Of a stretch of DNA of 64,000 nt, positions 24,274-33,004 are shown piece after piece. The position numbers were made by a program, and so were the translations under genes. Origin of the DNA: Bacteroidales bacterium UBA4360 (GTDB lineage: Bacteria; Bacteroidota; Bacteroidia; Bacteroidales; UBA932); contig DGSO01000023.1 in assembly GCA_002393945.1 (NCBI GenBank), positions 52,637-116,636 of the forward strand. The letters are read 5' to 3'. The stretch's first letter is position 1, and each line of letters begins with the position of its first letter. The notes under the pieces are model-generated. The model had not been told where the DNA came from and did not search any database. It worked only from the letters and a program-made list of their open reading frames with translations.

Positions 24274-25872
24274 TCAATGCTTTCGCCTAAAAAGAGCCGC
24301 CAGCGAAAGCAGGGCGAAAAGCAGCACGGAAACACGCCCGACGATGTCTCCGTAACGCACGAACGGAGTAAGCGACGTCTCCAGCCCCACCTTTCCGTAA
24401 AGGGCCGACTGCTGCCACCACGGGGTTTCATTGAGATACTTCCCATCGGGGCCGATTATGGCGCTTATGCCCGTATTACCGCAGCGGGCCACCCAGCGGC
24501 GGGTTTCAATCGCCCGCAGCCTGCTATAGTTGAAATGCTGCCGATAGCCCGGCGTATCACCCCACCACGCATCGTTGGTAATCACCGTAAGGAACTGCGC
24601 GCCCTTCCTCACATATCCGGTGCAGTACTCTCCGTAGACGGATTCATAACACACCGCCGTGCCGAAAGGGATATCCCCTACGTGCAAGCAGGATATCTCC
24701 TTCTGTCCCACGCATTTTCCCATATAGGGCCCGCCCAGGAGCTTTTCCAGAGGGACGAACACCTTCGGATACGGCGTAAGCTCCGTTCCCACAACCAGCT
24801 TGGACTTGTGGAAGACTTCGCATCGGCCCGATGTATCCGTAACAACGGCGCTGTTGCGCGAGGTGAGCCAGAGATGGCGGCCTTCCGCATCGGCACGTCC
24901 CCTGTCATAGGAGAGGATGGAAGGGGCGCTGTAGGAGATTGAACGGTCATAGGCCGATGCCCCGAAGAGCAGCGTCGCATCCGGATGGCCCTTCAGCCAC
25001 TTCTGGTAACGCCTGAAACTGGCATTCAAGCCGATTTCATCCAGAAAGAATGAACCGGTGAAGGTTTCGGGGGCTATTACCAAAGACGGCTTCCCTTCCG
25101 GGACAAGACCGTCCACAAGCGACAGGAAACGTTTATCCTGGGCCTCCTGCGGCAGGGATTCAAATTTCTCGTAAGGGTCAAGGCTTGGCTGTCCGATGAC
25201 GACGCTGAGCTCCTTCCCGGAAGGTTGGAAGCTCATGCAGAGGGACCAGACTATCGGCCCCAAAAACGCCAGCACGGTGCCCGTCAGGGCCGATATCCCC
25301 GCCTTTGGCGTCCACTCCCCCATGCTGCCGTCTGCCCATGCGGTAACAAGGCCGAAGACAGAAAGGTTGGTGAGCCATACCCACAGCGAACCGCCAAGCG
25401 AGCCGGTAACGCTGTACCACTGGATGAGAGGCGTAGTGCCCGCAAAAGCGTTGCCGAGCACTAGCCAAGGCCATGAAATCTCCGCCACCGTGAGGTAGTA
25501 TTTCTCCCAGGCAATCCACGCAGCTGCGAGGAAAATATAGGGCAGCACACCGCCAAGGCGGCGTTTAACCCAGCGGAACGCCCCGAAAACGAGCGACATC
25601 TGAAGGGCGTTTGCAAGCACTGCAAAGACGGCCCCGCCAAGGGTTGCATTTGCCACCCACCACGTCGTGACGGCATTCCACAGCACGAAAGCCAGGTAGT
25701 GCCACCACCAGAAATGCTTCACGCCGCTTTGCGCCGCCAGCCGCTCCATGACAAGAAGCGGCACAAGCCCTACCAGCGCCAAAGCCCCGGTACCGGGCAC
25801 CAGCCACGGCAGGCTCATCAAGAGCGTAAACAGAAGCGCCAGTATGATGAATACCGATGTCTTGCTTTTCAT
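24274..25872 (-). CDS. lnt: apolipoprotein N-acyltransferase
   Basis: Inner-membrane enzyme adding the third acyl chain to lipoproteins, matching the many SxC-type lipoproteins here. 532 residues: about seven N-terminal membrane helices, then a periplasmic nitrilase-fold domain with Glu in APETFTGS and the nucleophile Cys in GTAVCYESVYG; the Lys lies between them. The -7 box sits only 7 bp before the ATG. Confidence 0.93.
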   Translation of the reverse strand: MKSKTSVFIILALLFTLLMSLPWLVPGTGALALVGLVPLLVMERLAAQSGVKHFWWWHYLAFVLWNAVTTWWVANATLGGAVFAVLANALQMSLVFGAFRWVKRRLGGVLPYIFLAAAWIAWEKYYLTVAEISWPWLVLGNAFAGTTPLIQWYSVTGSLGGSLWVWLTNLSVFGLVTAWADGSMGEWTPKAGISALTGTVLAFLGPIVWSLCMSFQPSGKELSVVIGQPSLDPYEKFESLPQEAQDKRFLSLVDGLVPEGKPSLVIAPETFTGSFFLDEIGLNASFRRYQKWLKGHPDATLLFGASAYDRSISYSAPSILSYDRGRADAEGRHLWLTSRNSAVVTDTSGRCEVFHKSKLVVGTELTPYPKVFVPLEKLLGGPYMGKCVGQKEISCLHVGDIPFGTAVCYESVYGEYCTGYVRKGAQFLTVITNDAWWGDTPGYRQHFNYSRLRAIETRRWVARCGNTGISAIIGPDGKYLNETPWWQQSALYGKVGLETSLTPFVRYGDIVGRVSVLLFALLSLAALFRRKH

Positions 25873-25879
25873 ATCAAGA

Positions 25880-25887
25880 CAAATTTA
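25880..25887 (-). promoter_or_regulatory. -7 box for lnt, abutting the start codon
   Basis: Minus-strand TAAATTTG, 7 bp before the lnt ATG, so the transcript would have essentially no leader. Confidence 0.45.
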
Positions 25888-25914
25888 ATAAGAATTTCCG
25901 AACGCCGACACGCA

Positions 25915-26010
25915 CGGACGCAAAATCGGCCATTTTTGTCACTCCCGGCGTCATGCGCGACGTCTGCGGCAACAAAAACAGGCATATTTGTCACCCTGGC
26001 CGTCAAAGTG
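25915..26010 (+). repeat. 52-bp-period array D, two units
   Basis: Lies in the divergent lnt/PASTA gap. A-runs begin at 25922 and 25974 (52 bp). Unit 1 holds AAAATCGGCCATTTT and CGTCATGCGCGACG; unit 2 holds AACAAAAACAGGC and GTCACCCTGGCCGTC. More diverged than arrays A and B. Confidence 0.7.
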
Positions 26011-26074
26011 ATGCCTTATATTTTTTTTCTTTTTCGCAAAAATAGTAACTTAGCACTTTCAAAAGAAAGTGTCT

Positions 26075-26845
26075 ATGGCATCAGATAACAAATGGATTTG
26101 GAAGAACCTGATTGGGGCAGCTGTGTTCGTATGCGTGCTGCTCATCGGTTCTGCAATAGGGCTCAAGATAGTTACCCGCCACGGGAAGACCGTGCAGGCG
26201 CCTGATTTCACCAACATGACTGTAAAAGAGGCAGAAGCTGCAGCTTCGCAGGGCCATGTGAGCGTGAAGGTGGTGGATTCCGTATTTGTAAAGCGCCTCA
26301 GTGCGGGAGTGGTGTATCGCCAGAGCCCGAAGCCCGGCGCAACCGTGAAGAAGGGCCGCAGTATCTTCCTCACCATCAATTCCATTGTTCCCCGCAAGGT
26401 GGTGATGCCGAACCTTTACGGGTACTCTGTGACCCAGGCCGGAGCAGAGCTCAAAAACCGCGGCCTGGTGCTTGGAAAGCTCAATTACGTGAAGGACATT
26501 GCAACCAACAACGTCCTTGGGCAGAGCTCCGAAGGCCGGAATCTCACCGCCGGAGACCTCGTAGTGAGCGGCTCCGTCATAGACCTCAAAGTGGGCGTGA
26601 ACTCCTCTGACAATTCCACCACCGTTCCCCGCCTTTCCGGCATGAACTATGTGAGCGCAGTGGACGCCCTCCATGACCGTTTCCTCAACCTTGGCAAAGT
26701 GACTTACGACAGCGGCATACGCACTTATGCAGACTCCATGGCCGCAGTGGTCTACAAGCAGACAGATCCTGCCGGCGCAGGCCGCAGCCTTGGTTCCTCC
26801 GTGGGCATCAGCCTCACACTTGACAAGTCAAAGCTCCCCGAATAG
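26075..26845 (+). CDS. membrane-anchored PASTA-domain protein
   Basis: 256 residues: short cytoplasmic N-terminus, one membrane helix (about 10-30), then three PASTA-like repeats, starting near APDFTNMTVKEAEA, VMPNLYGYSVTQAG and TVPRLSGMNYVSAVD, each with the PGATV/AG..L.VGS pattern. There is no kinase or transpeptidase domain, unlike the Gram-positive relatives. PASTA domains often sense muropeptides; that role is inferred. The ATG at 26075 is preferred over an in-frame GTG 6 bp upstream. Overlaps rluD by 1 bp. Confidence 0.85.
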   Translation: MASDNKWIWKNLIGAAVFVCVLLIGSAIGLKIVTRHGKTVQAPDFTNMTVKEAEAAASQGHVSVKVVDSVFVKRLSAGVVYRQSPKPGATVKKGRSIFLTINSIVPRKVVMPNLYGYSVTQAGAELKNRGLVLGKLNYVKDIATNNVLGQSSEGRNLTAGDLVVSGSVIDLKVGVNSSDNSTTVPRLSGMNYVSAVDALHDRFLNLGKVTYDSGIRTYADSMAAVVYKQTDPAGAGRSLGSSVGISLTLDKSKLPE

Positions 26846-27882
26846 TGACAGACGGTATTAAACTCGGAGGAGAATTACTCGAAGAGGAATTATTCGAGCA
26901 TTTTCGTTTGGTGGCAGACAAGGGCCAGGCGCCGGTGCGTCTGGACAAGTTCATTGCATCACATCAGGAAGATACGTCCAGAAGCCGTGTCCAGAAGGCC
27001 ATAGATGCCGGATACGTGCTGGTAAACGACGTCCCGGCAAAGGCCAATTACATCGTGAGGCCGGAGGACGTGATCAAGTTCGTAATGCCTTACGAGCGCC
27101 GCGGGCTGGAGATTCTTCCGGAAGACATTCCGCTTGACATAGTTTACGAGGATGACGACGTCCTTGTCATCAACAAGCCCGCCGGAATGGTGGTGCATCC
27201 CGGGCACGGCAACTACAACGGAACCCTCGTGAACGCCCTTGCCTTCTACCTTGGAATAAGCCAGGATGCCGATGCCGAGGACGAACGCATGGGAGTCCTC
27301 GTGCACCGTATAGACAAGGATACAAGCGGCCTTCTGGTGGTCGCGAAAAACCCTCCCGCACAGCTGAATCTTGCCGACCAGTTCTTCGTCCACTCAATAG
27401 ACAGAATCTACACTGCAGTGGTTTGGGGCAATATCCAGGAAGATGAAGGCACCATAGAAGGCACAATAGGAAGAGACCCCAACGACAGGCTTCGTTTCCG
27501 CGTTTACGATGATCCGGAAAAGGGGAAATGGGCCGTTACTCATTGGAGAGTGCTTGAGCGCTACGGTTTTGTGACCGTAGTGGAATGCCGCCTGGAAACC
27601 GGCCGCACGCATCAGATAAGGGTACACATGTCCTCCATCGGCCACCCTCTTTTCAATGACGAAAGGTACGGCGGCAGCGAAATCCGCCAGGGAACCATTT
27701 ACACAAAGTATAAACAGTTCATCCAGAACTGTTTCGCCCTGTGCCCCCGCCAGGCACTCCATGCCCGCACGCTTGGATTCACGCATCCTAAAACAGGAGA
27801 GAGACTCCATTTCGAAGTCCCTCTTCCGTCAGACATGCAGGCTCTCATCGACAAGTGGAAAGCCTATACGGCCTCCCTTTAG
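26845..27882 (+). CDS. rluD: 23S rRNA pseudouridine synthase RluD-like
   Basis: Isomerises uridines in helix 69 (RluD branch). 345 residues: N-terminal S4 RNA-binding domain (RLDKFIASH, AIDAGYVLVNDV) and RluA-type catalytic domain with VHRIDKDTSGLLVVAK (Asp catalytic) near residue 152. A GTG start at 26845 overlaps the PASTA gene stop by 1 bp. The RluD assignment, versus RluC, rests on the long S4-plus-catalytic layout and is likely but not proven. Confidence 0.88.
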   Translation: MTDGIKLGGELLEEELFEHFRLVADKGQAPVRLDKFIASHQEDTSRSRVQKAIDAGYVLVNDVPAKANYIVRPEDVIKFVMPYERRGLEILPEDIPLDIVYEDDDVLVINKPAGMVVHPGHGNYNGTLVNALAFYLGISQDADAEDERMGVLVHRIDKDTSGLLVVAKNPPAQLNLADQFFVHSIDRIYTAVVWGNIQEDEGTIEGTIGRDPNDRLRFRVYDDPEKGKWAVTHWRVLERYGFVTVVECRLETGRTHQIRVHMSSIGHPLFNDERYGGSEIRQGTIYTKYKQFIQNCFALCPRQALHARTLGFTHPKTGERLHFEVPLPSDMQALIDKWKAYTASL

Positions 27883-30851
27883 AACGGCCTTCTGCCGCCG
27901 GGGCCGCCGCCCATGCGGGCGCGCATCTGGTCACGTGCCTGGCCGAAGTTTCCGAACCTTAGCGTGAAGGAAAGGATGATATACCTTCCCAGAGTGTTGT
28001 TGCGCACTTCGCTGTGGTAGTTGGCAGTGTCAGTCACCGTAAGGTTCTTGGCCTGGTCAAGGATGTCGTATGCCTTGAGGGAAATGGTTCCCATGCGCTT
28101 GAAGACCTGCTGGGAGATGGATGCATTCCAGACAAACTCTGAAGGCTGATCGGTGGTGTAGCCGCGATACCAGTTGTAATTCACGTCGGTAGACATTTCA
28201 AAGCCGCTCTGGCCCACGGTCCACTTGAAGGATGAGCCGACCTGGTTCGCCCAGGTGGGATCCAGCGTGGTGCCTATCGTATACCATGACTTGTTGTAGC
28301 GCGTACGGCCGGTAAGCATTACCTCAACTGCATCTGAACGGTAGGTTGCCCTTACGCGTTCTACAAGGCTGAGATTCGTGGTGGTATTTGCAGAGAACTC
28401 GCTTGCGGCATCAAGGTCAGGATAATCGGCAAAGAACTTGTCGTAGTTGAAATCGCCCACGCTGCCGCCGCTTGCCGCAGCCTCTGATGCATCCTTGAAG
28501 TAGGAGCTCATATCCATCGCGCTTCCAACGTAGCTGCTTGATGAAGAGTAGCTTGCACGGGTCATGTTGGACACGGAGAAACCGGACTTGGCTATAGGGG
28601 CGTTCACCATCAACCTGACGTTGCCGCTGTAGGAATCCTTTCCGTTCACGGGGAGGGAGTACTGGACACCGGTATTGTCATACCAGAGGGCGCTCACGAT
28701 GGGATTCTGGGTATAATTACCCTCAAGGTGCAGACGTGCCGTGAAGAAAGTCTGCTTGTTTGAGTATTCCAGGTCTGAACGCATGCCGTGGTTGAAGTAC
28801 GGCGCCAGGTTGGGGTTACCAAGGCTCATGGCCAGAGGGTTGGAATTGTCCATTACAGGGAGCAGCTGGGTGGTGGAAGGCTGAGCGCTGCGGCCGAAGT
28901 AGAACAGGCGGATGTTCGCGTTGTCGTTGAAGTCGTAAAAGAGCATCGCACGGGGTGCCCAGTTCAGACGCTTGTCATCGTAAGGGTCATAGCCCTTTGT
29001 CTCGTTGTGGGTATCGGTATGGATGGCGGATACTCCCAGCTGCGCCCTGGCCTTGTCCTTCTGATACATGAAGGCTATGCCACCGTTCTGGGTTATGGAA
29101 CGGTTCAGGATGCTGTTGGAATAAGTATCGTTGAAAAGTTCGGGATTTGCAGGAATGTACTCCATGCCATCGATGGTGAGAGCATAGCCTTCGTCACTGT
29201 CATAGACGTCCTTGAGGGTAGTGGACTTGCTGTAGCGGGCATTGTAGCTGCCCTCGAAGTAGAAGTTGCCGCCAAGGGGTTCGGTATAGACGATGCGGCT
29301 TCCTACAGACTCGGAGTTGGAGGTCTGGTGGATGCGCTGGTTCACGGAGTCATAGTCCGTGGCGTTCCCGGAAGCGTCATACGCATTGTTGGTGAGGGAA
29401 CGGTTGTTTCCGTCCAGGTTGTTCTTGGATACGTTCCAGTCAATGTTTGCCGATATGGTCCTTCCCGGCATGCCCAGCCTCTGGCGGAAGAGGAAGAAGC
29501 CCCTCGTCTGCATGCTGTTGTTGTTTCCGGTGTTCAGGGTGAAACCGTCGTTGGTCTTGCTGCGGGTTCCGTCGGCAAGTTCGGATTCGGTGTCGAAGAC
29601 GCTTTGCTGGACGTAATTTCCGCGGCCGAAGTTGAACTGCGGCTGGAAGAGAATGGAGGTGTTTTCCGAGAACTTATGCTCCAGGCGCATTCCGAAGCGA
29701 TGGCCGTCAGTGAAACGGTGGCTGGAACCGTCGGTGTTGGAGATGAGAGTTGAACCGTCGGAAAGATATGTCTCCTTGTAGGTGGTTTCTTCAACGTCGG
29801 TGATGCTGCCGTTGTAGAGATAGTTCCCGCCAAGGTCCATCTTGTCGCCAAGGAGGTCCCAGTTGCCGTTCACGCCGCCCATCCAGGAGGTGGTGATGCC
29901 GTTGGAATTGCCCCAGCCGCCACCGCGACGGCCCATACCGCCGCCTCCTCCCATCATGGAATTCATCATGGAACCGGCAAGGTCGTTGAAGCCGCGGTTG
30001 TTGGTATTGTTGGCATTTGCGATGACGCTGAGCTGGCTCTTGTCGGTGAATTTACCGGCCATGAGGGCGCCCTGCCAGCGCCAGTCGTTGACGGCGCCTT
30101 CCTTGGAGGGAAGGTCGTGACCGCCGCCGGCCATGGCGTTTCCAAAGACGCCGTTCATCATGCCGGGACGCACTGAAAGGTCGATGACGGTTTCTTCCTC
30201 ACCGTCGTCGATGCCGGTGAATTCGGCCTGTTCGCTCTTCTTTTTCACCACTTTAACCTTCTCTACAAGCTTTGCAGGGATGTTCTGGGATGCGAGCTGA
30301 GGGTCGTCCAGGAAGAAGGTCTTGCCGGCGATGGTAATCTTGGAGACCGTCTCGCCGTTGGACGTGATTGTACCGTCTTCGGAGACCTCAATGCCAGGGA
30401 GCTTCTTCAGAAGGTCCACCAGCATGTTGTCATCACTTATCTTGAAGGACGATGCATTGTATTCCACCGTATCCTTCTTTATGATGATGGGATTGCCCAC
30501 TGCCGATACCGATGCGGCGTCAAGCACCTTGGAGTCAAGGTCCATCTTGATGGTGCCAAGGTCCAGGTCCTTTTCTACGGTTACCTTCTTCTCGGCGGTG
30601 ACGTAGCCCATAATCTCGGCCTTGAAGGTGTATGTACCCTTCTTGACCTTGTCTATGGTGCCGGAGCCCTCCGTGTCCGTGAGGGAGTACTTGGGGGTGC
30701 CGCCTTTGTCTGACGTAACGGAAATGGTGGCGAACTCGATGGGAGCGCCGTTCGATGCGTCCTGGAGTTTCACGCTCACCTTGTAGTTCTGGGCGCTCAT
30801 GCTCAGCGCGAGCAGCACTGCAAATGTTGCAGTCACAATTCTTCTAACCAT
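27879..30851 (-). CDS. large outer-membrane beta-barrel protein with CarboxypepD-like N-terminus
   Basis: About 990 residues, signal peptide (cut near SMSAQ). Domains: carboxypeptidase-like regulatory beta-sandwich (about 20-100), plug-like region with the Asn/Gly-rich segment GMGRRGGGWGNSNG near 310, then a long barrel rich in aromatic strands. The C-terminus is GGGPGGRRPF, aromatic-terminated as expected for BAM. No TonB box is obvious and no SusD partner is nearby. Probably a receptor or adhesin-like barrel; ligand unknown. I chose the ATG at 30851, with a clean signal peptide. Confidence 0.82.
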   Translation of the reverse strand: MVRRIVTATFAVLLALSMSAQNYKVSVKLQDASNGAPIEFATISVTSDKGGTPKYSLTDTEGSGTIDKVKKGTYTFKAEIMGYVTAEKKVTVEKDLDLGTIKMDLDSKVLDAASVSAVGNPIIIKKDTVEYNASSFKISDDNMLVDLLKKLPGIEVSEDGTITSNGETVSKITIAGKTFFLDDPQLASQNIPAKLVEKVKVVKKKSEQAEFTGIDDGEEETVIDLSVRPGMMNGVFGNAMAGGGHDLPSKEGAVNDWRWQGALMAGKFTDKSQLSVIANANNTNNRGFNDLAGSMMNSMMGGGGGMGRRGGGWGNSNGITTSWMGGVNGNWDLLGDKMDLGGNYLYNGSITDVEETTYKETYLSDGSTLISNTDGSSHRFTDGHRFGMRLEHKFSENTSILFQPQFNFGRGNYVQQSVFDTESELADGTRSKTNDGFTLNTGNNNSMQTRGFFLFRQRLGMPGRTISANIDWNVSKNNLDGNNRSLTNNAYDASGNATDYDSVNQRIHQTSNSESVGSRIVYTEPLGGNFYFEGSYNARYSKSTTLKDVYDSDEGYALTIDGMEYIPANPELFNDTYSNSILNRSITQNGGIAFMYQKDKARAQLGVSAIHTDTHNETKGYDPYDDKRLNWAPRAMLFYDFNDNANIRLFYFGRSAQPSTTQLLPVMDNSNPLAMSLGNPNLAPYFNHGMRSDLEYSNKQTFFTARLHLEGNYTQNPIVSALWYDNTGVQYSLPVNGKDSYSGNVRLMVNAPIAKSGFSVSNMTRASYSSSSSYVGSAMDMSSYFKDASEAAASGGSVGDFNYDKFFADYPDLDAASEFSANTTTNLSLVERVRATYRSDAVEVMLTGRTRYNKSWYTIGTTLDPTWANQVGSSFKWTVGQSGFEMSTDVNYNWYRGYTTDQPSEFVWNASISQQVFKRMGTISLKAYDILDQAKNLTVTDTANYHSEVRNNTLGRYIILSFTLRFGNFGQARDQMRARMGGGPGGRRPF

Positions 30852-30921
30852 AAATACACTTGTAACGAACCTTAGACACCTTGCGCGCGCCAAGGTTTAA
30901 CACGTTCTACAAAAAAACGTG

Positions 30922-30929
30922 CAAAGATA
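30922..30929 (-). promoter_or_regulatory. -7 box for the barrel protein gene
   Basis: Minus-strand TATCTTTG, 70 bp before the ATG at 30851. Confidence 0.45.
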
Positions 30930-30958
30930 GTGATTTAGTACAAGTTATCAATGTCTTT

Positions 30959-31041
30959 CGGACACGAAAACAAGGTATTCCGTGCCCGGACGGAGGAAAA
31001 AACCTTGCGCGGTCACGAAAACATGGCTTTTCGTGACCGGA
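30959..31041. repeat. 51-bp-period repeat, two units (family F)
   Basis: GGACACGAAAAC at 30960 and GGTCACGAAAAC at 31011, 51 bp apart. Each is the 5' arm of a hairpin closed by CGTGCCCGG or CGTGACCGG. The loops read AAAACAAGGTATTC and AAAACATGGCTTTT. The same unit occurs upstream of ruvC. It ends beside the stop of the next gene. Confidence 0.75.
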
Positions 31042-32082
31042 TCACTGCATCTGCCAGATCCGGACGTCCATGCCGGGGAGAAGGGCGGGGACGGAACTGA
31101 TGTCCGTCTGGCCGTAGTGGTAAGGGATGAGGACCTTGGGGCGGATAACCTTGGCGGCGTTAACCAGCTGGTCAACCGTCATGGTGTAGGGCTGGTTGCA
31201 GGGCAGGAAGGCGACGTCAATGTCCTTGAGCTCGGACATTTCGGGAATGTCTTCCGTGTCTCCTGCTACATAGATGCGGAGGCCGTCCAGCGTGATTACG
31301 AAGCCATTGTCACGACCCTTGGGATGGAACTGCAGATGGCCTTCCGTGGTGTTGTATGCAGGGACGGCATCGACGTGCAAAATACCTTCTGAATAACTCT
31401 CCCCGTTTGCAAGGATGGTTCCGTAGCCGAGCATATCGGCACAGCGGGCGTTTGTGACCAGGGCGGTTCTCTCATCGGTGAGGGCAGCGATGGCCTCCTT
31501 GTCGAAGTGGTCGCCGTGTTCGTGGGTGACGAGGATGAAATCGGCCTTGGGAAACTCTGCAGAGTAGTCCGTGGGTTTTCCGAGACCGGAGACGGGGTCT
31601 ACCTGAACGGACTTCCCGCCGAAGGAGATTTCAAGGCTGCCGTGCTTGATGAGCGTCACGGTGACGACCTTGCCCGAAGGCGTGCAGAAGCGCTCTGCCT
31701 CATAGGTGGTGGTCCTTTTTCCGGCTTCAGTCCAGCCCAGGTAGCCGCCAAGGAGATTGTAGGTGCGGAATTCGTTTCCGTCCAGTTTCCATGCGGCCTT
31801 GGCGCTTCGCTTTCCGCTGCGGCAGTACACCATCACGGGGCGGTCCGTGGTGAGGGAGGCTTTGGCCTTGTCGATGAAATCATCGGCAAACCAGTCTATG
31901 TTGATTGCCCCGGGAATGTGGCCGGCGGCATATTCTTCCGGGGTGCGGACGTCTACAAGCTGGGCGGTGCCGTCCTCGGAGAGCATCGTCTCAAAAGCAT
32001 CTGCAGGGAGGTCCTTGTAGCCCTTGCAGGAAAACAGGCCGATAAGTGAAAAAGCCATGAAGAGAGATAGGTGTTTCATCAT
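31042..32082 (-). CDS. lipoprotein fusing a rhodanese domain to an UlaG-like metallo-beta-lactamase fold
   Basis: 346 residues. Signal peptide with lipobox IGLFSC. Residues about 22-110: rhodanese domain with active-site loop CRSGKR (intact catalytic Cys). Residues about 130-346: metallo-beta-lactamase fold with THEHGDHFD and later AGDTED/PYHYG metal ligands, nearest the UlaG-like lactonase branch. The usual fusion order is hydrolase first, rhodanese last; here it is reversed. Overlaps ruvC by 4 bp. Substrate unknown; a thiol or sulfur role is a guess. Confidence 0.8.
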   Translation of the reverse strand: MMKHLSLFMAFSLIGLFSCKGYKDLPADAFETMLSEDGTAQLVDVRTPEEYAAGHIPGAINIDWFADDFIDKAKASLTTDRPVMVYCRSGKRSAKAAWKLDGNEFRTYNLLGGYLGWTEAGKRTTTYEAERFCTPSGKVVTVTLIKHGSLEISFGGKSVQVDPVSGLGKPTDYSAEFPKADFILVTHEHGDHFDKEAIAALTDERTALVTNARCADMLGYGTILANGESYSEGILHVDAVPAYNTTEGHLQFHPKGRDNGFVITLDGLRIYVAGDTEDIPEMSELKDIDVAFLPCNQPYTMTVDQLVNAAKVIRPKVLIPYHYGQTDISSVPALLPGMDVRIWQMQ

Positions 32083-32636
32083 TTTACGCGGTCGGGGTTG
32101 TCTTTTATGAACTGTTCCCAGCCGCCTTTGCCTTTGACAGAGGCCAGCGGGGAGGATGTTTCGTAGTGGTGGCAGAGGGCAATTGCAAGGGCGTCAGTGG
32201 CGTCCAGGTGGCGGCTTTCCAGCTTCACGCCAAGGGTCTTTTCCAGCATGAGCTGCACCTGCTCCTTGGATGCGGCGCCGTTGCCCACAATGGCCTCCTT
32301 GGCCTTTCGGGGGGCATATTCCGTCACGGATGCAACTCCGTACTCCTTTGCGGCAAGGATTGCGGCCCCCTGAGCCCGTCCAAGCTTGAGGACCACCTGC
32401 GCATTCTTCCCGTAGAACGGGCTTTCGATGGCAAGCTCTGAAGGCCGATAGCTCTTGCACACCTCCGATATGCACTCGTAAATGGACTGCAGTTTCGTGT
32501 ATGCATCCGGATCCTTGCGAAGGTCAAGCACCCCCATGTCCACATACTCCGCTTTCTTGCCCTGCACGCGGATGACTCCGAAACCCAGAAGCTGCGTTCC
32601 GGGGTCTATTCCAAGTATGATTCGTTCCTTGTCCAT
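32079..32636 (-). CDS. ruvC: Holliday junction endonuclease RuvC
   Basis: Resolves Holliday junctions with RuvAB. 185 residues; RNase H-like fold with Asp in LGIDPGT at the N-terminus, Glu in AIESPFYGKNAQVVLKLG, and the C-terminal Asp pair in HLDATDALAIALCH. I chose the ATG at 32636 (MDKERIILG); a longer in-frame reading would translate the non-coding repeat F upstream. Confidence 0.95.
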   Translation of the reverse strand: MDKERIILGIDPGTQLLGFGVIRVQGKKAEYVDMGVLDLRKDPDAYTKLQSIYECISEVCKSYRPSELAIESPFYGKNAQVVLKLGRAQGAAILAAKEYGVASVTEYAPRKAKEAIVGNGAASKEQVQLMLEKTLGVKLESRHLDATDALAIALCHHYETSSPLASVKGKGGWEQFIKDNPDRVK

Positions 32637-32643
32637 ATCAGTG

Positions 32644-32675
32644 CAAATATATACAATTACGACAATGTTTGCAAA
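32644..32675 (-). promoter_or_regulatory. sigma-ABfr promoter for ruvC
   Basis: Minus-strand TTTG (32672-32675), 20 bp, TATATTTG (32644-32651), then 7 bp to the ATG at 32636, giving at most a few nucleotides of leader. Confidence 0.6.
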
Positions 32676-32679
32676 CAGC

Positions 32680-32810
32680 ACGTTTTCGTGCCCGGACGCG
32701 TCATTTTCGGGCATTTGGACACCAAACACCATGTTTTCGTGTCCGAGCGCGTCATTTTCGAGCGTTTGGACACCAAACACCATGTTTTCGTGCCCGGATA
32801 GCAAATGGAC
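32680..32810 (-). repeat. 51-bp-period repeat array (family F), three units
   Basis: GTTTTCGTG recurs at 32682, 32733 and 32784 (51 bp apart twice). On the minus strand the units read CGGRCACGAAAACATGG, matching 30960 and 31011. Each unit has complementary arms (GGACAC/GTGTCC). Lies between ruvC and the unrelated gene at 33005. The rest of this 368-bp gap, about 32811-32970, shows no gene that I can support. Confidence 0.8.
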
Positions 32811-32970
32811 ATTGTCAGTCATAGCATACACAGGATTTTGCACATGAACCGAAAATAATGTCATTACTTAACATCGACACCATAGCTTGGCAATAAACCA
32901 ATAACCGGGAGCAAAGCTACTTTCATCGGGCGCTTCCAAGTGAAACATTGTTACAGTCTTGGAAAATGCT

Positions 32971-32978
32971 TATCTTTG
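32971..32978 (+). promoter_or_regulatory. -7 box for the gene at 33005
   Basis: TATCTTTG, ending 26 bp before the ATG. Confidence 0.45.
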
Positions 32979-33004
32979 ACTGACAGATAGAGGATTTTAA
33001 ACAT

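Noticed and set aside
28788..29753. 321-codon frame antisense to the barrel gene
   Set aside because: Low-complexity Val/Gly-rich translation typical of an antisense shadow; no start context or family.
32637..32864. N-terminal extension of RuvC through the repeats
   Set aside because: The 51-bp unit keeps the frame open only because it is divisible by three. RuvC starts at LGIDPGT, and a good promoter lies inside the extension.
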